Shown here one piece after another: positions 46,502-58,822 of a stretch of 64,000 nt of DNA (positions within the stretch are counted from its first letter, which is position 1; every line of letters begins with the position of its first letter). The DNA is from Lobosporangium transversale (taxonomy: Eukaryota; Mortierellomycota; Mortierellomycetes; Mortierellales; Mortierellaceae). The stretch is from contig NW_019029001.1 of assembly GCF_002105155.1 (NCBI RefSeq), positions 434,001 through 498,000 of the forward strand, given 5' to 3'. The notes beneath the pieces are model-generated. The model did no database searches. It saw only the letters and a list, made by a program, of their open reading frames with translations, and was not told the origin of the DNA. Made by a program: the position numbers and the translations under genes.

Positions 46502-47062
46502 GACCAGTTGCCACCAACTCTTTGCCCTCTTTATGTGCCTATATATTTGGAATACTTTGTCATCGTCACTCAACAATGTTTATGTGTATACAAATGACGG
46601 AGCAGAGGGCGCGGAAAAAGAATCCCACTTCTCTCCTTTCCCTTTTCCTGTACAATGAAAATAAACAACAGCATCAGGGGAAGAAGGATGGACGAGATTA
46701 TGTCAAGCGTACACATATACTTGCATGAATCCACTAAACAAGTCGGCGCAGCCCTTTTCTTTTTTAGGAGGGCAAGGTGGGACGAATTTCAAGGGAGCAA
46801 AATTCTCTCTTCATAGTACAGCCAGCTTGCTTAAACAATGCATTACGTGGTATTCATGCACTGTGGTCTTTGGAACTTTCCTCTTTTTTTTTTTTTTTTT
46901 TGTACGACGTCCATATATATATACATGTATATTTATATTTCTGTATAGAAAATAATGTTAAGATAGTGCTCATCTTTTTATCTGGCGCAATTCATCCCCT
47001 ATTACACACTGATCTGATTTTACTGAATGGTCTAATAAAAAATGACCCACTTTCTCTAGACT
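44600..47062. other. 2.5-kb intergenic with many homopolymer runs, no gene seen
   Basis: Long A-runs at 45111-45135, 46284-46307 and 46474-46501 and a T-run at 46884-46901, with pyrimidine-rich blocks. ORFs are short and without recognisable domains; the best, 45187-45471 (94 aa, basic N-terminus), lacks support. It contains the 3' side of RSE1 and the promoter side of the Ser-rich gene. Confidence 0.4.
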
Positions 47063-50000
47063 TTAGATTGCTCGAATACGCATATCCTCAATCTTCTTTT
47101 GAATTTCAGCCGGTGTCCTATCCAGCTCTTCTGCAATCATCCTCTTCTTGTCACCTGATAGCAAGTTGTATTGCTCGCAAATATCGCCATCCACAGTTCC
47201 CTATTTAAATTTATGTCAGTCTTAGTCGCTAAAATCAAGTAATTCATTGTAAACAGCATTTTTTTTTTCCTCTTCGTTTATTTACCTTCACAGGAACATG
47301 ATATCCACGGTAACTCAAGTGATCACGGCCCGCCAAAGGAGGCATCTCATTCCGCATATGCATCTCCAGTGTCTGGAAAAAATCGATATCCTCCTTGGTC
47401 TGGAACGGGATAAATATACCAATTCCACCCAGGAACGATGTATACAAAATCATTTCGCGCCCTCCTGCCACAAAGCTTGTCTTAGCCAATGACGTTAAAA
47501 TGTCACCTACATGGTAATGTGCCAACATGTCCACCTTGTGTGCGGCTCCATGGAGATAACCCTTTCCCACAGATTTGGAACCTGCCTCGTCCTCATCAAT
47601 CTCTTGACTGAGCTTCTGCGGCAATCGATTGACAAAGAAGTTACCAAACTTGTCTCCTGCAGCCACAGTGTCGTAATCAATCATTGCAGAGCACGTAACC
47701 CATCTCGGTGACTTGTCATCTGCGAAAGTAACGATCTTGTTGTCTGCAGGAATGTATGATGCATAGTGAAGTGATTCTTGCACATCTCCTATAATGATGC
47801 GCCCTCCTTGATTGTGCAACGTCACGATCGCATTTGGAATCATGCGGTTTTCAGTCTTCCTGAGAAGTTTACGCTTGCCAAGATCGTATACGCGTAAAAT
47901 CTTGCCGACACCTGCCAAGAGACGACCCTGGAAATGAAGGAGTGCTTGTGGCACTTCCTCTACTGGTGTTTTATGGACCAACTCCAGACCTTTGCCTTCA
48001 TTTACAAACTTGTAAATATGGATGAAGCCCGATGACAGCGATTTTGGTTGCAAAGTCAAATCTGCTGCTGTGCCGACTGCCAAGAACAACTCGTTTGCTT
48101 CGACTGCAAAATTAAGTACCGCTACACTCAATGCAGCTTCATTCTGCTCGAGCTCGAGCGTAAATGTTGTCTCCCCCGTTGCTGGGTTGAGGATCCTGAT
48201 CAACGATGCCCATTTGCCGGGCAAAGATCTAGCATGTCCAAAGACGACAGGGTCGAGTTCTTCCTCCTCCCGCATAGCGAATCCAAGCTCCTCAAGCCTC
48301 TTCTTCTTTTCCAGTGTGGAGTAAGTCTGATGATCGGTTTCAATGACCGCAATTGTTTTGTGTACAGGGTTGACAACAAAGCGGCGTGGCGTGTATGTCA
48401 GTTGGATAGCTGTCTCATTAAAGACTTGTCCAAATTTTTCGATAGTAAAAATCTTGAGCTCCTTTCCTGCAATTGCTACAACTCCCTCCAGACACTGCTT
48501 GGACGTAAAGCTGGCTGCATACTCCAGTGCTTCGTATGATAATGGGTTCAGATGAATACGCGACTGCAATTGGTAGCTAAGCCATGGTCGGCTTGAGAGT
48601 GCTAAAACTGAGGGATTGCCTGCCATGTTCAATTCAAAAAGTCGAACTGCACGTGCGCCTAAGAAACGTGTACGAGTGTCCGAGAGCTGACCTGTCGTCT
48701 GATCCAAAACAGTGCGGAGCAAGACTCCGTTCTGCAAACCGATATTCAAGTATAATGTTGTCAATGATCCTTCAGAGATTTGATCCGGCATGTCGATCAT
48801 AACTAGAGATTCAGGGATGGCTGATAAAGCCTGTAAACTTAGAGGTTCTAGACATGATGAAGCATCTAGGCTGAGAATACGGACCGTATTATCATCGCAT
48901 CCAACAGCTAAGAAACGAACACGCCTCCTTCCTTTAGGCAAGGGCTGAATGCTAAGGCAAGTGACATTGCCAGACATTTCCCTACGCACATGTGATTCGC
49001 TTAAATTTCCGACATCATCGACTTCAAAATAGACAAGCTCACCACCAGTCAATGCGATCACAACTTGTTGCCGATTTGTGGCCGCGCGTACAATCTGTCT
49101 GCCTCCTGGAGCCCTCCATTCTGTTACCTGTTTGTTAGCGCGAATATGTCGGATGCCCTGTGGATAGACCTGAAGCAACGCATCTTGGCCAAGCTGCTGG
49201 ACTGTGATCGTTGGTGTTGTTGCTAAAAAGCCAGTATCAGTAACCTCTTCCACTGTTTCGCCAATAGAAAGTACCAGTGTTGCATTAGAGAAGGAAACAA
49301 CAATATATTGGTCATATAGATCGTCAGCTGTCAGTCGGGTAGTCCAGACTGCTGTTGGGTTAGCAGGTAGGGGCGACACAGCCATCTCCGTAACCTCTAA
49401 TCCATGTCTCAATATCCTCATCGTTGAACGTGCACCTCGGCCACATAGCGCGTAAATCTGTGGCGTATCTTCGTCAGTAAGATTCAAAACCTGCATGAGA
49501 ATCAAATTATCAAAGACGAGAAATTAGCTAGTCGATACGAAATAGTATGCAAAGTAAACCAAAAAGCATATATAGCACGGCTATGTACCTTGGCATCTGT
49601 CAAAGGAGCCATACTGGCTAGTTCATCAACTAGAAGCAAATTCTCCAGTGGCCTTGGTTTGAAGTATACTCTGATATTCAGATGTTCGCCGTCAGCTCCC
49701 ATAAAGTCATTACTGGAATATTCAGGGGTATCATCATCGTCACCCAATTTTTCGAACTGGTAAAAATGACTACACGAATGGAGCGTCAGATTTCTGTAAG
49801 TTTTTTTTTGTCTCATAAAAAAAAAAAACAATGAAATGATGTTGATGTCAATCAAGCATCGAGAACTTACTGATTTCCAAATTCGCTGGCGACAAATAAG
49901 AATCCGCTCTTCAGAATACAAAGCCCTGAGGCGACCGAAACTGTGTCAAAGTACTTGATTTTAATTTCGTTTACGGTGTCCCCTGTGTAGTCAATCGTGA

Positions 50001-50066
50001 CCTTGTATAAATCACCTTCTTCGCTTTGTAACAATAAGAAGAATGAGTTCTTTTTATTTATTTATT

Positions 50067-50103
<37 letters not shown>

Positions 50104-51229
50104 GTTATTTTTCATGTTTCGAGACCACTCTCTTTGATCTATTTTTGACAATTTCCATGCTGTGACCAAAGTGTACCTTCATTTTATGAACGACTCCTGA
50201 TACGATCAATAGTCCTCTGTCCTTGTTCTCCAATGGGCTCTCCCGTCTTGGTATAGGTACTGAGAGAGTAGCGGAGGCGATATGCTTATAAGTAATATAA
50301 TTTTCTGAACACACTAAAACTCCTGACGGCCCATCAGTGCCACCGGGTACTATAAGAAAATCATTTACAGTTTACGGAAGGAAGTACATTGCTCAGACTT
50401 TCGATCTTTCAATTCACGTCACCCCCAAAGAACTCTCATAACATCTTTAAATATATCCTTCATACCTGCTACTAGCATATTTGCTTTGCGATCGACTGCT
50501 TCGCTCCATTTTCTAACAACATGATTCAGACCAAGATCTAATTCGTAGTATGTCAACATCTAAAGCATGTGGGTAATCGAAAAATAAATTAGTTTACGTA
50601 AAATACTAACGACCAGCATATTTCTAAAGCGCCCTGACAATGTTCCTCCATTGTACCTTTTCAGTTTCCCTGAGAGCCTCCCCCTTAGGATCCTGATCAG
50701 CCTCTGAATAGTCAACTTCCAGGCACGCAAATATAGGGTTTTCGAACCCAACATCGACTCCTGTGCAATAATGTACAATTGTATGGGACTTATGCGCTTC
50801 CAAAGGCGATCCAATCGTTAACCTAGCCGCGATATCTCTGTTCAAAATATACACGAGTTTCTGTTTTTCCATCGAACCTATAAAAGGAATAAAATAAATT
50901 AACTTTCAGGGCTAAAACATACCTTTCTTACTTATTAGATTGAAATGGATGATTTTCAGCTCCTGATTTCATACTACCCTTGGCTGGTCTCCATTACTGG
51001 TTATACTTGCTTACCAATCATGACGGCACGACCCTTCGGATCTGTGGCAAGGTACTGTCCTGGCACAATTCTTCGACATCCAGACTTGCCAAATGTCTCC
51101 TGATGTACCTTTTCAAACACATTCTTGGCCGGGTTATATTCCAAAATAACGATCCTTCCTGAATCTGATCCAATGACAATGTAGTCTGATACGGTCCAAG
51201 TATGCAGTCGAGGTAATAATAAACAAAAT

Positions 51230-51263
<34 letters not shown>

Positions 51264-51549
51264 TTAAAGCGCGCCAAACATAAAAAAGACACCTATCGTT
51301 ATTACTATTAGCTTTCAAAGTACCTTTAGATGCTCCAGTCAGGCGAAATGAAGCTAGGGATCGGACAACACCAAATACATCGTGAGAGAGAATAGAATGG
51401 ACCTTTCCAGTAGTTGTGTCTGGCCTAAGCAACTCGATCCTTGAGACATGAGAGACAATAAGCTCCTGCTGACGAGTCCCTGAGAAGTTACCAAGGATCG
51501 CCTGGTTAATGGCATTGGGGGCCTGCAGGGTCAAGTTATACAGAAACAT
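47063..51549 (-). CDS. RSE1: Splicing factor 3b subunit 3 (Rse1/SF3B3)
   Basis: Nine exons (minus): 51549-51324, 51185-51015, 50877-50657, 50559-50466, 50349-50177, 50049-49871, 49769-49589, 49490-47286, 47200-47063; 1,195 aa, all joins in phase. It aligns throughout with human SF3B3 (1,217 aa): [11 protein letters not shown] start, [144 protein letters not shown] and the CPSF_A C-terminus ending [20 protein letters not shown]. It is a triple beta-propeller scaffold of SF3b in U2 snRNP, needed for branch-site recognition. Its 5' introns contain 30-40-base A/T runs, up against the splice sites. Confidence 0.96.
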
Positions 51550-51787
51550 GGCTCAGGTTCCGTCAGTCGTTTTTATAATTGTCCCGCTTGAAGAAAATGA
51601 AAATTAGCAAGAATGGAGGCCAGAGGATGTGGAAATGAGTAATTGCTTTTTTTCTTTTTTTTTTTTATTTGTGGCTGAAAATACGTCATTCGGGCAAGAG
51701 GGAACAGCACAATCTTGGCCCAAAAACAAAGGGGTTGGTTGATTTCTTTTTACAGCCAGTTTGTTCAGGCGCTTGCACACTGATTTT
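51550..51787. promoter_or_regulatory. RSE1 upstream region
   Basis: 238 bp between the RSE1 start and the 605-bp repeat. It has T-rich tracts (51644-51667) and no ORF. The repeat insertion may limit the promoter. Confidence 0.35.
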
Positions 51788-52392
51788 GTTCTAGTTTACG
51801 AACCATATTCTGTAGATCTGCAACAGCTTGCCTTTCCCTATGTGGAAGTCGCGTTATACTTACATCAATCGCAAAGGAGCCCATTCTCCTCCATACGTCC
51901 ATCATCTCGTTATTATTCTATCTAGACAATTCAGCGGCAGCTTCCTCTCGCTCTATTCTTTTTTCTTTCCTTCTCTTCAGCTCTCTCTTAGTTGTCGTAG
52001 CAGAAATGATGAGAGAAAGCCTTCGAGAGACCGTCCAAGATGATCATTGATATCGGCCGTGTTTCGGGCCTACTCGAGTTGGGTACATGCAGGTGCAGTA
52101 TTGCGTGCGTTTGACAGTGAATCCATCGCGGACCCTTCCTGCAACCTACATGTGCTTGCAAGGGATCCTTGTTTTTCATGATCAGAGACAACGTCGTCTG
52201 AAGTCATCTAATATACCAACAGCGACCCTCTACCCTCAGCCAACAGACAAGGATGGAGCATATCCATGGATAAAAGACAGTTGTCCATTGCGCACCAAAC
52301 GTCAAGCACCATTGGAGGCTGAGGAGGAATCAAGGAACTACAGAAAATCCATATAAATTAGTGTAGTCTAGAAAATATGCGTGTAAGCAAAC
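51788..52392 (+). repeat. 605-bp MULE-derived repeat, copy 2
   Basis: Inverted relative to copy 1 at 37611-38215, with the same length and ORFs. It lies between the divergent RSE1 and SANT/U-box genes, occupying most of their shared upstream interval. Similarity appears to extend slightly past this end (CTTAGACnAGTT in both flanks). Confidence 0.75.
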
Positions 52393-52539
52393 CTTAGACT
52401 AGTTTTCACAGTCACGTCTGATGTATTTTGAGAAAGTTTGTGCTGTATTCGACCAATAATACCCTGTTCTCGCGCCTTTTTCTATGATTTTGTTCATCAG
52501 CATATTAAAACATCATTTGGTTGACTCATAGTAAACATC

Positions 52540-55277
52540 ATGGCGAATTCCAGTAACAGCTCTCGTGCCAACTCACCGAGCGCTACGAGCGAAAAAACGC
52601 GTTGTACCATTTTTCGGAAGGAGTATGAATACAGTACGTACATTTCTCATCATAAAAGAAACAAAAAAAAACACTATGAAGTTTTTGTATGAAGTTTTGA
52701 TTTTTACATACACTCATCACAGTTTTTTTTTTTTTTTTTTTTTTATAAAAAAACACCAGACAGGGCCAAGAATGTTTTCTCAAAGCCAATCATCAAGCCA
52801 GCTCTGTCTGACACTCGGCCGGTGAATGTCCTCAAACTCCTGATCCAACAGCGTGAGCTGGAGAAAGAAGCTGCTCTCAAAGCCGAGATCGTCAGTAGCA
52901 AAGACGCTTCCGATAACGAGGATGCTGAAGACAACAAAGAAAACATGTGAGCAAATTATGAAACGGTTGTTTAATTTAATTATACTACGGTAACATCTTT
53001 AATTAAACACGTCTTTCTCGTATACATTAACGAATGATGAATAGTGATAATATTCAAAAGGTTCGAAAGGAACGTGTCTTTGAGCAGGATGTTACTGAGA
53101 AGGAGATGGATATCATTCAACAGCGTATTGCGTTTCAACAGCGTCAGGTAAGGAGATGGTAGAGATAGCATTCGGTAACTCTGGCCTTGTCATATTTTGG
53201 TTGTTTCCATAACCCATTCTTATATCTGGCGTGTCCCATCCTTTTTTAGTTCGCTGCCTTTGAAGAGAGAGAGAAGCAGCGACGCTATAAGAAGTTCAAG
53301 CAGCATTACGGGTACTTGGTTGAGGCAGAAATTGATGAAGCCTACGAGGACTGCAACAATGATGAAGACGATGCCTTTGTTCAATTCAGCACTCGTGGCT
53401 ATCTAGAGAAGATCCGCCGTACAATCGCCATCCGCAACCACAGGCCTGCAACAATCACTGTCATGGATGATCAGCAACGCGCTCGTTATGAAGAGCATCT
53501 GAAGAAGCGCCGCGAGGCACCTCGTATGCGTACTACAACTGCACAAAAAAAGTAAGGCTTTTGCTTTTTCTTTATTTTTTACCATCAAAGTTAGGCTCCA
53601 TCCTGAGTCGAAAAAGTGTCAAGCCACACGAATTCACAAATTTCAGTTTTTCCTTTTTTAGAAGTCAGCATCGTTCTTTTTCTTCGAGGGCTGGTACCAA
53701 ACTTGTGAATTTTGGCTGGCATCTTTAAAAAGGAAGGTTGTTAAGGGTTTTACATATAAAAATTTCTCCTCCATCTCATGTAAATTTATATGTAAAACCC
53801 TTAACAACCTTCCTTTTTAAAGATGCCAGCCAAAATTCACAAGTTTGGTACCAGCCCTCGAAGAAAAAGAACGATGCTGACTTCTAAAAAAGGAAAAACT
53901 GAAATTTGTGAATTTGTGTGGCTTGACAGTTTTTCACTTTTTCGATTCATGATGGAGTCGAGCCTACCAACTTAGAATATATTTTTCTCACGAAAATACT
54001 TCTATTTATAGGCAATATCGCATGGGTGGCCGCTTGGGCTTAGATGAAGCACTTAAGCAGGTGCAAGAAAACACAGTCGATGCTTCCAAGGCCTTTGAGG
54101 GTTGGTCTGATGCTCGCATCAAAGCTTATGCAGCTATTGACAAGAAGCCTAATACCTATTATTATCGGTTCAACGCACCTGGAGAAGTCCAACGCAAGGG
54201 TGCATGGACCAAAGAAGAGCAGAAGAGGTTCCATGAACGATTGGCTGAGATTGGTGCCAATGGGCAATGGGGGATTTTCTCAATGACCATCCCAGGACGC
54301 GTTGGTTACCAGGTTTGTCTTTTTTTTTCTTTTTTTTGCCTTATATATCCTGGTATAGAAGCATTGACTGATACCATATTTTTTTATCACGATGTACATT
54401 TTTGACTTGGCCAAAGTGTTCCAATTACTATCGCTTGCTTGTGGAGACAAATCAAATCCAGGACCCCAACTATGTATTAGATGAGAAGGGGAAAGCCCAC
54501 TATCTTTTTGATAAAAAGGGTGCAAATGGAGAGACGACTAAGGAGTTTAGGACACACAATAAGCACAACATTGGAGGAAGCGAAGAAAAACCGACTGTCT
54601 TGAAGCCACCAAAAGAGCCCAAAGCTTCCAAAGCTCCCAAAGAATCTAAACCACCAAAAGAACCTAAAGCTCCCAAGGCTCCCAAGGTCCCACGGGAGCC
54701 CAAAACTTCTGCCGCTGCTAGTCGAAACAAGCGTAAGAGACGCAGTCTCTATAATGATGATGACTCCTCTGATATCTCTGAGTTTGATTGCGATGATTCG
54801 GGATCCTACATGGCAAAGTGGAGCACAACGAAGCGAACACGTACTCGTGCAGCTAACGCCGCGAATGGTTCACCTTCTGGAGCTGGAGGAAGTGATGGCG
54901 GCCAGGAAGAGGAAATTGAAGGTGAAGAAGATGAGGATGCTTTGAACCCCCTTCCTAAATTCATTGACCCAATTACACTGGAGGTAGTGGAAAAGCCAGC
55001 CATTTCCAAGTATGGACATGTCATGGGCTATGATAGTTGGATTCGTTGTCTTTTACAAGACGGTGCCGCCAAAAATATTTGCCCGTTGACCAAGAAACCT
55101 CTAACGAAGCGCGATCTGACCATTTTAACTTTCGAGAACATCGAGGAATACAGGTAATAGTAACAAGAAAGATAGACTCTCGCGAGAAATTTACTGGCTG
55201 TGAGCATGCTAATAATTAATCGTCCATCATTTTCGTTATATTAAATTAAAAACAGGGACAAGATCGTCAATATGTAA
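52540..55277 (+). CDS. SANT/Myb protein with C-terminal U-box-like domain
   Basis: Seven exons: 52540-52633, 52760-52946, 53045-53147, 53250-53551, 54012-54312, 54417-55153, 55256-55277 (581 aa), all in phase. The N-terminal third is coiled and charged (RELEKEAALKAE; RIAFQQRQFAAFEREKQRRYKKF). Residues about 290-345 form a SANT/Myb unit (KGAWTKEEQKRFHERL...GQWGIFSMTIPGRVGYQCSNYYRLL). Residues 390-426 are a KEPKAPK-type Lys/Pro repeat, followed by a basic NKRKRR nuclear-localisation-like stretch and an acidic EEEIEGEEDED run. Residues 513-581 (DPITLEVVEKPAISKYGHVM...CPLTKKPLTKRDLTILT) match the U-box fold. It is probably a chromatin-bound E3 ubiquitin ligase; the function is inferred from domains. 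Intron 4 holds a large palindrome. Confidence 0.88.
53587..53975. repeat. Foldback element inside an intron (arms about 175 bp)
   Basis: The left arm (about 53587-53765) and right arm (about 53785-53975) are near-perfect reverse complements over ATGCCAGCCAAAATTCACAA, GGTACCAGCCCTCGAAG and AACCCTTAACAACCTTCC, separated by a loop of about 20 bp. It fills most of the 460-bp intron 53552-54011. The donor and acceptor of the intron lie outside it. No coding potential; MITE-like. Confidence 0.85.
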
Positions 55278-55706
55278 ACATGTACTTGTTGTAAGGCGAG
55301 CTGTAAAAAAAGAATCAATTCTGGATGACTGAATAAATTTCGAGCGACTCGTTGGCTTCAATACTGGATGAAATTGCTTCGCTCCTTAGTGAATTATAGC
55401 CAAAGATAGATGGAGCGTATGTCGTGAAACAATGAATAAACTTGAAGAGTATCCATTAAAATCATCTGAATCATTTCCATGTTGAATCATCTGTCCTCTC
55501 TCAAATGTACTCCGGTCCGTTATGTCCTTAGTGCTCCTTGAACAATAAGATTATATATATGATTCCATGGAATCATGAAATGTGATCAATACATGACACT
55601 GATGGGTGAGTAGCAATAGGTGTCAAAATCAAAATAAAAATAAAGATTGGTAAGAGATAGGCTATGCCTTGTAGTTTTATTGAGAGTGATGGTGAAATGA
55701 CATTAT
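55278..55706. other. Convergent 3' interval, SANT/U-box and P1 genes
   Basis: 430 bp between two gene ends on opposite strands; AT-rich, with TATATAT near 55552. No gene is seen. Confidence 0.35.
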
Positions 55707-56740
55707 TTAGTCGAAAAGACCTAATGAAACGAGGAGAAAAGAATAAAGTTAGCTTAGAATCAAGCAACTCCAAAAGGTTGAGAGTATTTACTTAACAACT
55801 ATGCGGACGCTTACCGAATCCCATATCGTCATCAGACTCTTCCTTGGGCTCCTCTTTCTTTTCCTCCTTCTTCTCCTCAGCAGCAGCAGCGCCACCGGCA
55901 GGGGCGGCACCACCAGCAGCAGGGGCGGCACCAGCAGCACCAACATTGGACAGCATGGCAGCGACGTCCTTACCCTCGAGAGCCTTGGCAAATAGTGAGG
56001 TCCAGATAGAGTCAACCTGGACGTTTGCAGCCTTCAAGATGGTCTGCAGCTTGTCGGACTATAAGATTGGGAAAACAACGTGAACTCGGTCAGCAGCTGA
56101 TTCCAATTTTGTTTGAGATTTAGCGGTAATTAGCTGGTGATTTGGTTGGCGATGTGGTCTTGTTTTCTCCAGGCTCCCAATATCCTCATCTCCAGAGGTG
56201 AAATTGAATCAAATCGAGAGTTGACTTTGATCCTTAACTGCTAGCTAATACATGAATTTGCTCAGCATCGTTGGTCAACTGCAGTGTGTATAGTCACGTC
56301 AGTCTAAAAAGAAATCCCTATGTGGCAGTACGTGCTCTAGAAGGTTCAATCTAGACTGAAGCCGTTAGCAGTGTAGTTGATTTGAGTATGGACAATGCCG
56401 ATGAGTTACGTGCTGGTGATGGCGGATCCAATTGTATCCAGTATTGTTGATCTAATAGATATACGTTGGTCAGCTTAAATCGGTCGCTTAAACGTTCAGT
56501 TACCGAAGAGCGTAGCCTATTCTTGCGCAGAACATATTGTATCCATCCGAATCTGTCATTGAAGAGCCTACACATCCATCCTTAAGAATGGGTAATATCG
56601 ATGTATCGATGTCGCCATGTTATTTATTCATTGGCTTCTTTTGTTGAACTGTATGATAGCATGGTCCGATACTTAACGGTGATCTCAACATTGTCGTCAG
56701 AGAGGATCAATGCGGCATAGGAGGTAGCAAGCTCTTCCAT
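55707..56740 (-). CDS. RPP1: 60S acidic ribosomal protein P1
   Basis: Three exons (minus): 56740-56678, 56058-55815, 55720-55707 (106 aa). The start [21 protein letters not shown] is the P1 N-terminus. NIWxxLFAKAL is present as [16 protein letters not shown], then an Ala/Gly/Pro hinge, an acidic KKEEKKEE stretch and the invariant terminus DDDMGFGLFD, whose last residues come from a 14-nt terminal exon. P1/P2 dimers form the ribosomal stalk that recruits and activates translational GTPases. Intron 1 is long (619 bp). It is divergent from NIF3; the starts are 196 bp apart. Confidence 0.95.
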
Positions 56741-56936
56741 GGTTGATAAATTCAAGAAATGTGAAAGAGGGAACTATTGGATGGCACAGTCAGTTTCAGA
56801 AATACCCTCACATATACCTGATACCTGTTACCCCTTAAATAGGCGCTCCATAAGTGCAAACACTTCCTCTTCGAATCATTCTTCCTTTCTTCCCTTCATC
56901 AATAGACAATATCACAAATATCACGACTTAAAAGCC
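56741..56936. promoter_or_regulatory. Shared P1/NIF3 divergent promoter
   Basis: 196 bp between opposed start codons. CT-rich tracts precede the NIF3 start (56868-56900). Shared regulation is inferred from spacing. Confidence 0.4.
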
Positions 56937-58315
56937 ATGGCCCTCCTCACACGCGTTTTGAAGAGTATGGAGCGCATTGCTCCTCAGAGTCTTGCTGAAC
57001 ATGCATGGGACAATGTTGGCTTACTTGTTGGTAATTGTAATTTCAGACTTCCTCGCTTGGTTGATCTTTTTTTCTTGTGACTTATTTTCTACTGGCAAAC
57101 ATACAGAGGCCCCATATCCAAGGACTAAGAGCGCCTCAGTCGCTTCCCAGCGCGTCTTCTTGACCATTGACTTCACTTCTGCCGTGGTGGATGAGGCACT
57201 CAATGATCCATCTGTTGGAGTTATCATCGCCTACCGTAAGTATTGAGAAGTAATGTAGCTAAACAAACATATATATGTACGGCTCCAATTGTGATCTACT
57301 AGAGCTAAAAGATTTCTGGAGGTGATAACCAACGAGATCACCTAGATAGAGCTAAAATTCTTTTTGAAAATTCTTGTATTAGATCCTCCTATTTTCCGTG
57401 GCTTCAAGAGATTACAGCTTAAAGACACAAAACAGAGAATGGTCCTCCAATGTGCGGCCAAAGGCGTTAGTGTCTACTCTCCTCATACCTCCTGTGACGC
57501 TTGTGAAGATGGAGGTAATGGTGCTTAAAGCACCCCATTCAACTAATCACTACTGCCTGGGCTTATTTCACACTTTTAATTATGATACAAAATCTTCATA
57601 CATATTCTTACTTTGCTGTATTTAGTAAACGACTGGCTGCTTAAAGGATTCGGAAATGCTGGCTCTAGCAAGGTTATCGTTCCAGCCGAGAATCCACCTG
57701 AAGGTGAGATTAATTTGAGATAAGCAAAATAACCAGGCAATGATTTAAATGTGGAAATGAACATACAATGATGATTCCTTATTTTTTTAACTGGTGACAT
57801 CTTGTTTAATAGGTCATGAGAAGTCTGGAAAGGGTAGAATCTTTACTTTTGACAACCCTCAACCTGTGCAACAAGTCATCGATCAAATCAAGAATCACTT
57901 ACGCATGAAGCATGGTAAAAAGCTAGTCTTTTTTTTTTTTTTTTTTTTTTTTTATCCTTGGTTTTCCTTGAATTAATATTTTTTAATTATCTACTCAGTT
58001 CGTGCTGCAATTCATCCAACACACGCCAACAACGAGAGGCTTATCTCGACTGTTGGTGTATGGGCTGGTTCCGGGTCAGAGATGGTGAATCACAAGGCGG
58101 ATTTATTCCTGACTGGCGAATTGGGTCATCATGATGTCCTTGAGGCCTTGGAGCAAAACAGCACGGTTATTCTGTGTGAACACTCCAATACTGAGCGTGG
58201 ATACCTCCATGATTCCTTAAAACCCAAGCTGGAGGAACTGTTGGCTAAAGATGGCGGTGAAGCTGTAGAAGTCATTGTTAGTACTACAGACAAGGATCCA
58301 CTCGTGATTGTTTAA
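56937..58315 (+). CDS. NIF3: NIF3/YbgI family metal-binding protein
   Basis: Six exons: 56937-57030, 57107-57235, 57383-57514, 57626-57703, 57813-57914, 57999-58315 (283 aa), all in phase. Family blocks: APQSLAEHAWDNVGLLV, VFLTIDFTSAVVDEAL, IIAYHPPIFRGFKRL (metal-binding His of the HHP motif is H-P-P), YSPHTSCDACEDGVNDWL, then VWAGSGSEMV, ADLFLTGELGHHDVLEAL (second metal site HH) and CEHSNTERGYL. It is a conserved dinuclear-metal toroid protein of unclear biochemical role (Ngg1-interacting factor 3 in yeast). The first metal-motif residue, usually His-His, appears as Tyr-His here. Intron 5 contains a 25-base T-run. Confidence 0.93.
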
Positions 58316-58437
58316 GACCAAAAAAATGAAAGATTAAATTGATGATAGGCGAGAAAAAAGTTTAGAACAATGGGTTTATTGAGATATTGCTTTAAATATG
58401 ATTCACTGGCTAACTGATACTAGAACCACCCACAGGA

Positions 58438-58822
58438 TGTCGTAGAGCATCTACTAGTGATCTCTGGAAACTAGTAGGTAATAATGAAAAATGAAGAATT
58501 GGGCAAGAGCCTCGTGGTTTTGGGATACGATAGTGATCCTAAGTAATGCTTTGAATGATTTTGAGGATGCTGCAAAAGGGCATCGATAATAAGAAGAGAG
58601 ATCTTTAATAACTGCTAATTTTCTGAGAATTCATAATGAGAATAATGAAGATAAACTCACCTGCAAAAGGGCATCGATAATAAGAAGAGAGATGCCGTTT
58701 TTGCAGTGAAGGAAAAAGCTACTTAAATACTATTTAAAAATGGTAGAAAATAGGATGATAGGAAATAAATAAATTGAAAGGAAATACATATTTAGGTAAA
58801 TGAATAGGCGTCATTTACGACA
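58438..58822 (-). repeat. Solo LTR of the gypsy element
   Basis: 385 bp, the reverse complement of the LTRs at 11096 and 16456 and apparently identical to them. It is flanked by AGGA on both sides (58434-58437 and 58823-58826), the same 4-bp duplication length as the full element. It has landed in the tail of the retroelement at 58823-59891, 123 bp past the NIF3 stop. It arose by LTR-LTR recombination. Confidence 0.9.

Noticed and set aside
48022..48539. Plus-strand ORFs inside the RSE1 main exon
   Set aside because: Antisense of a conserved SF3b3 reading frame.
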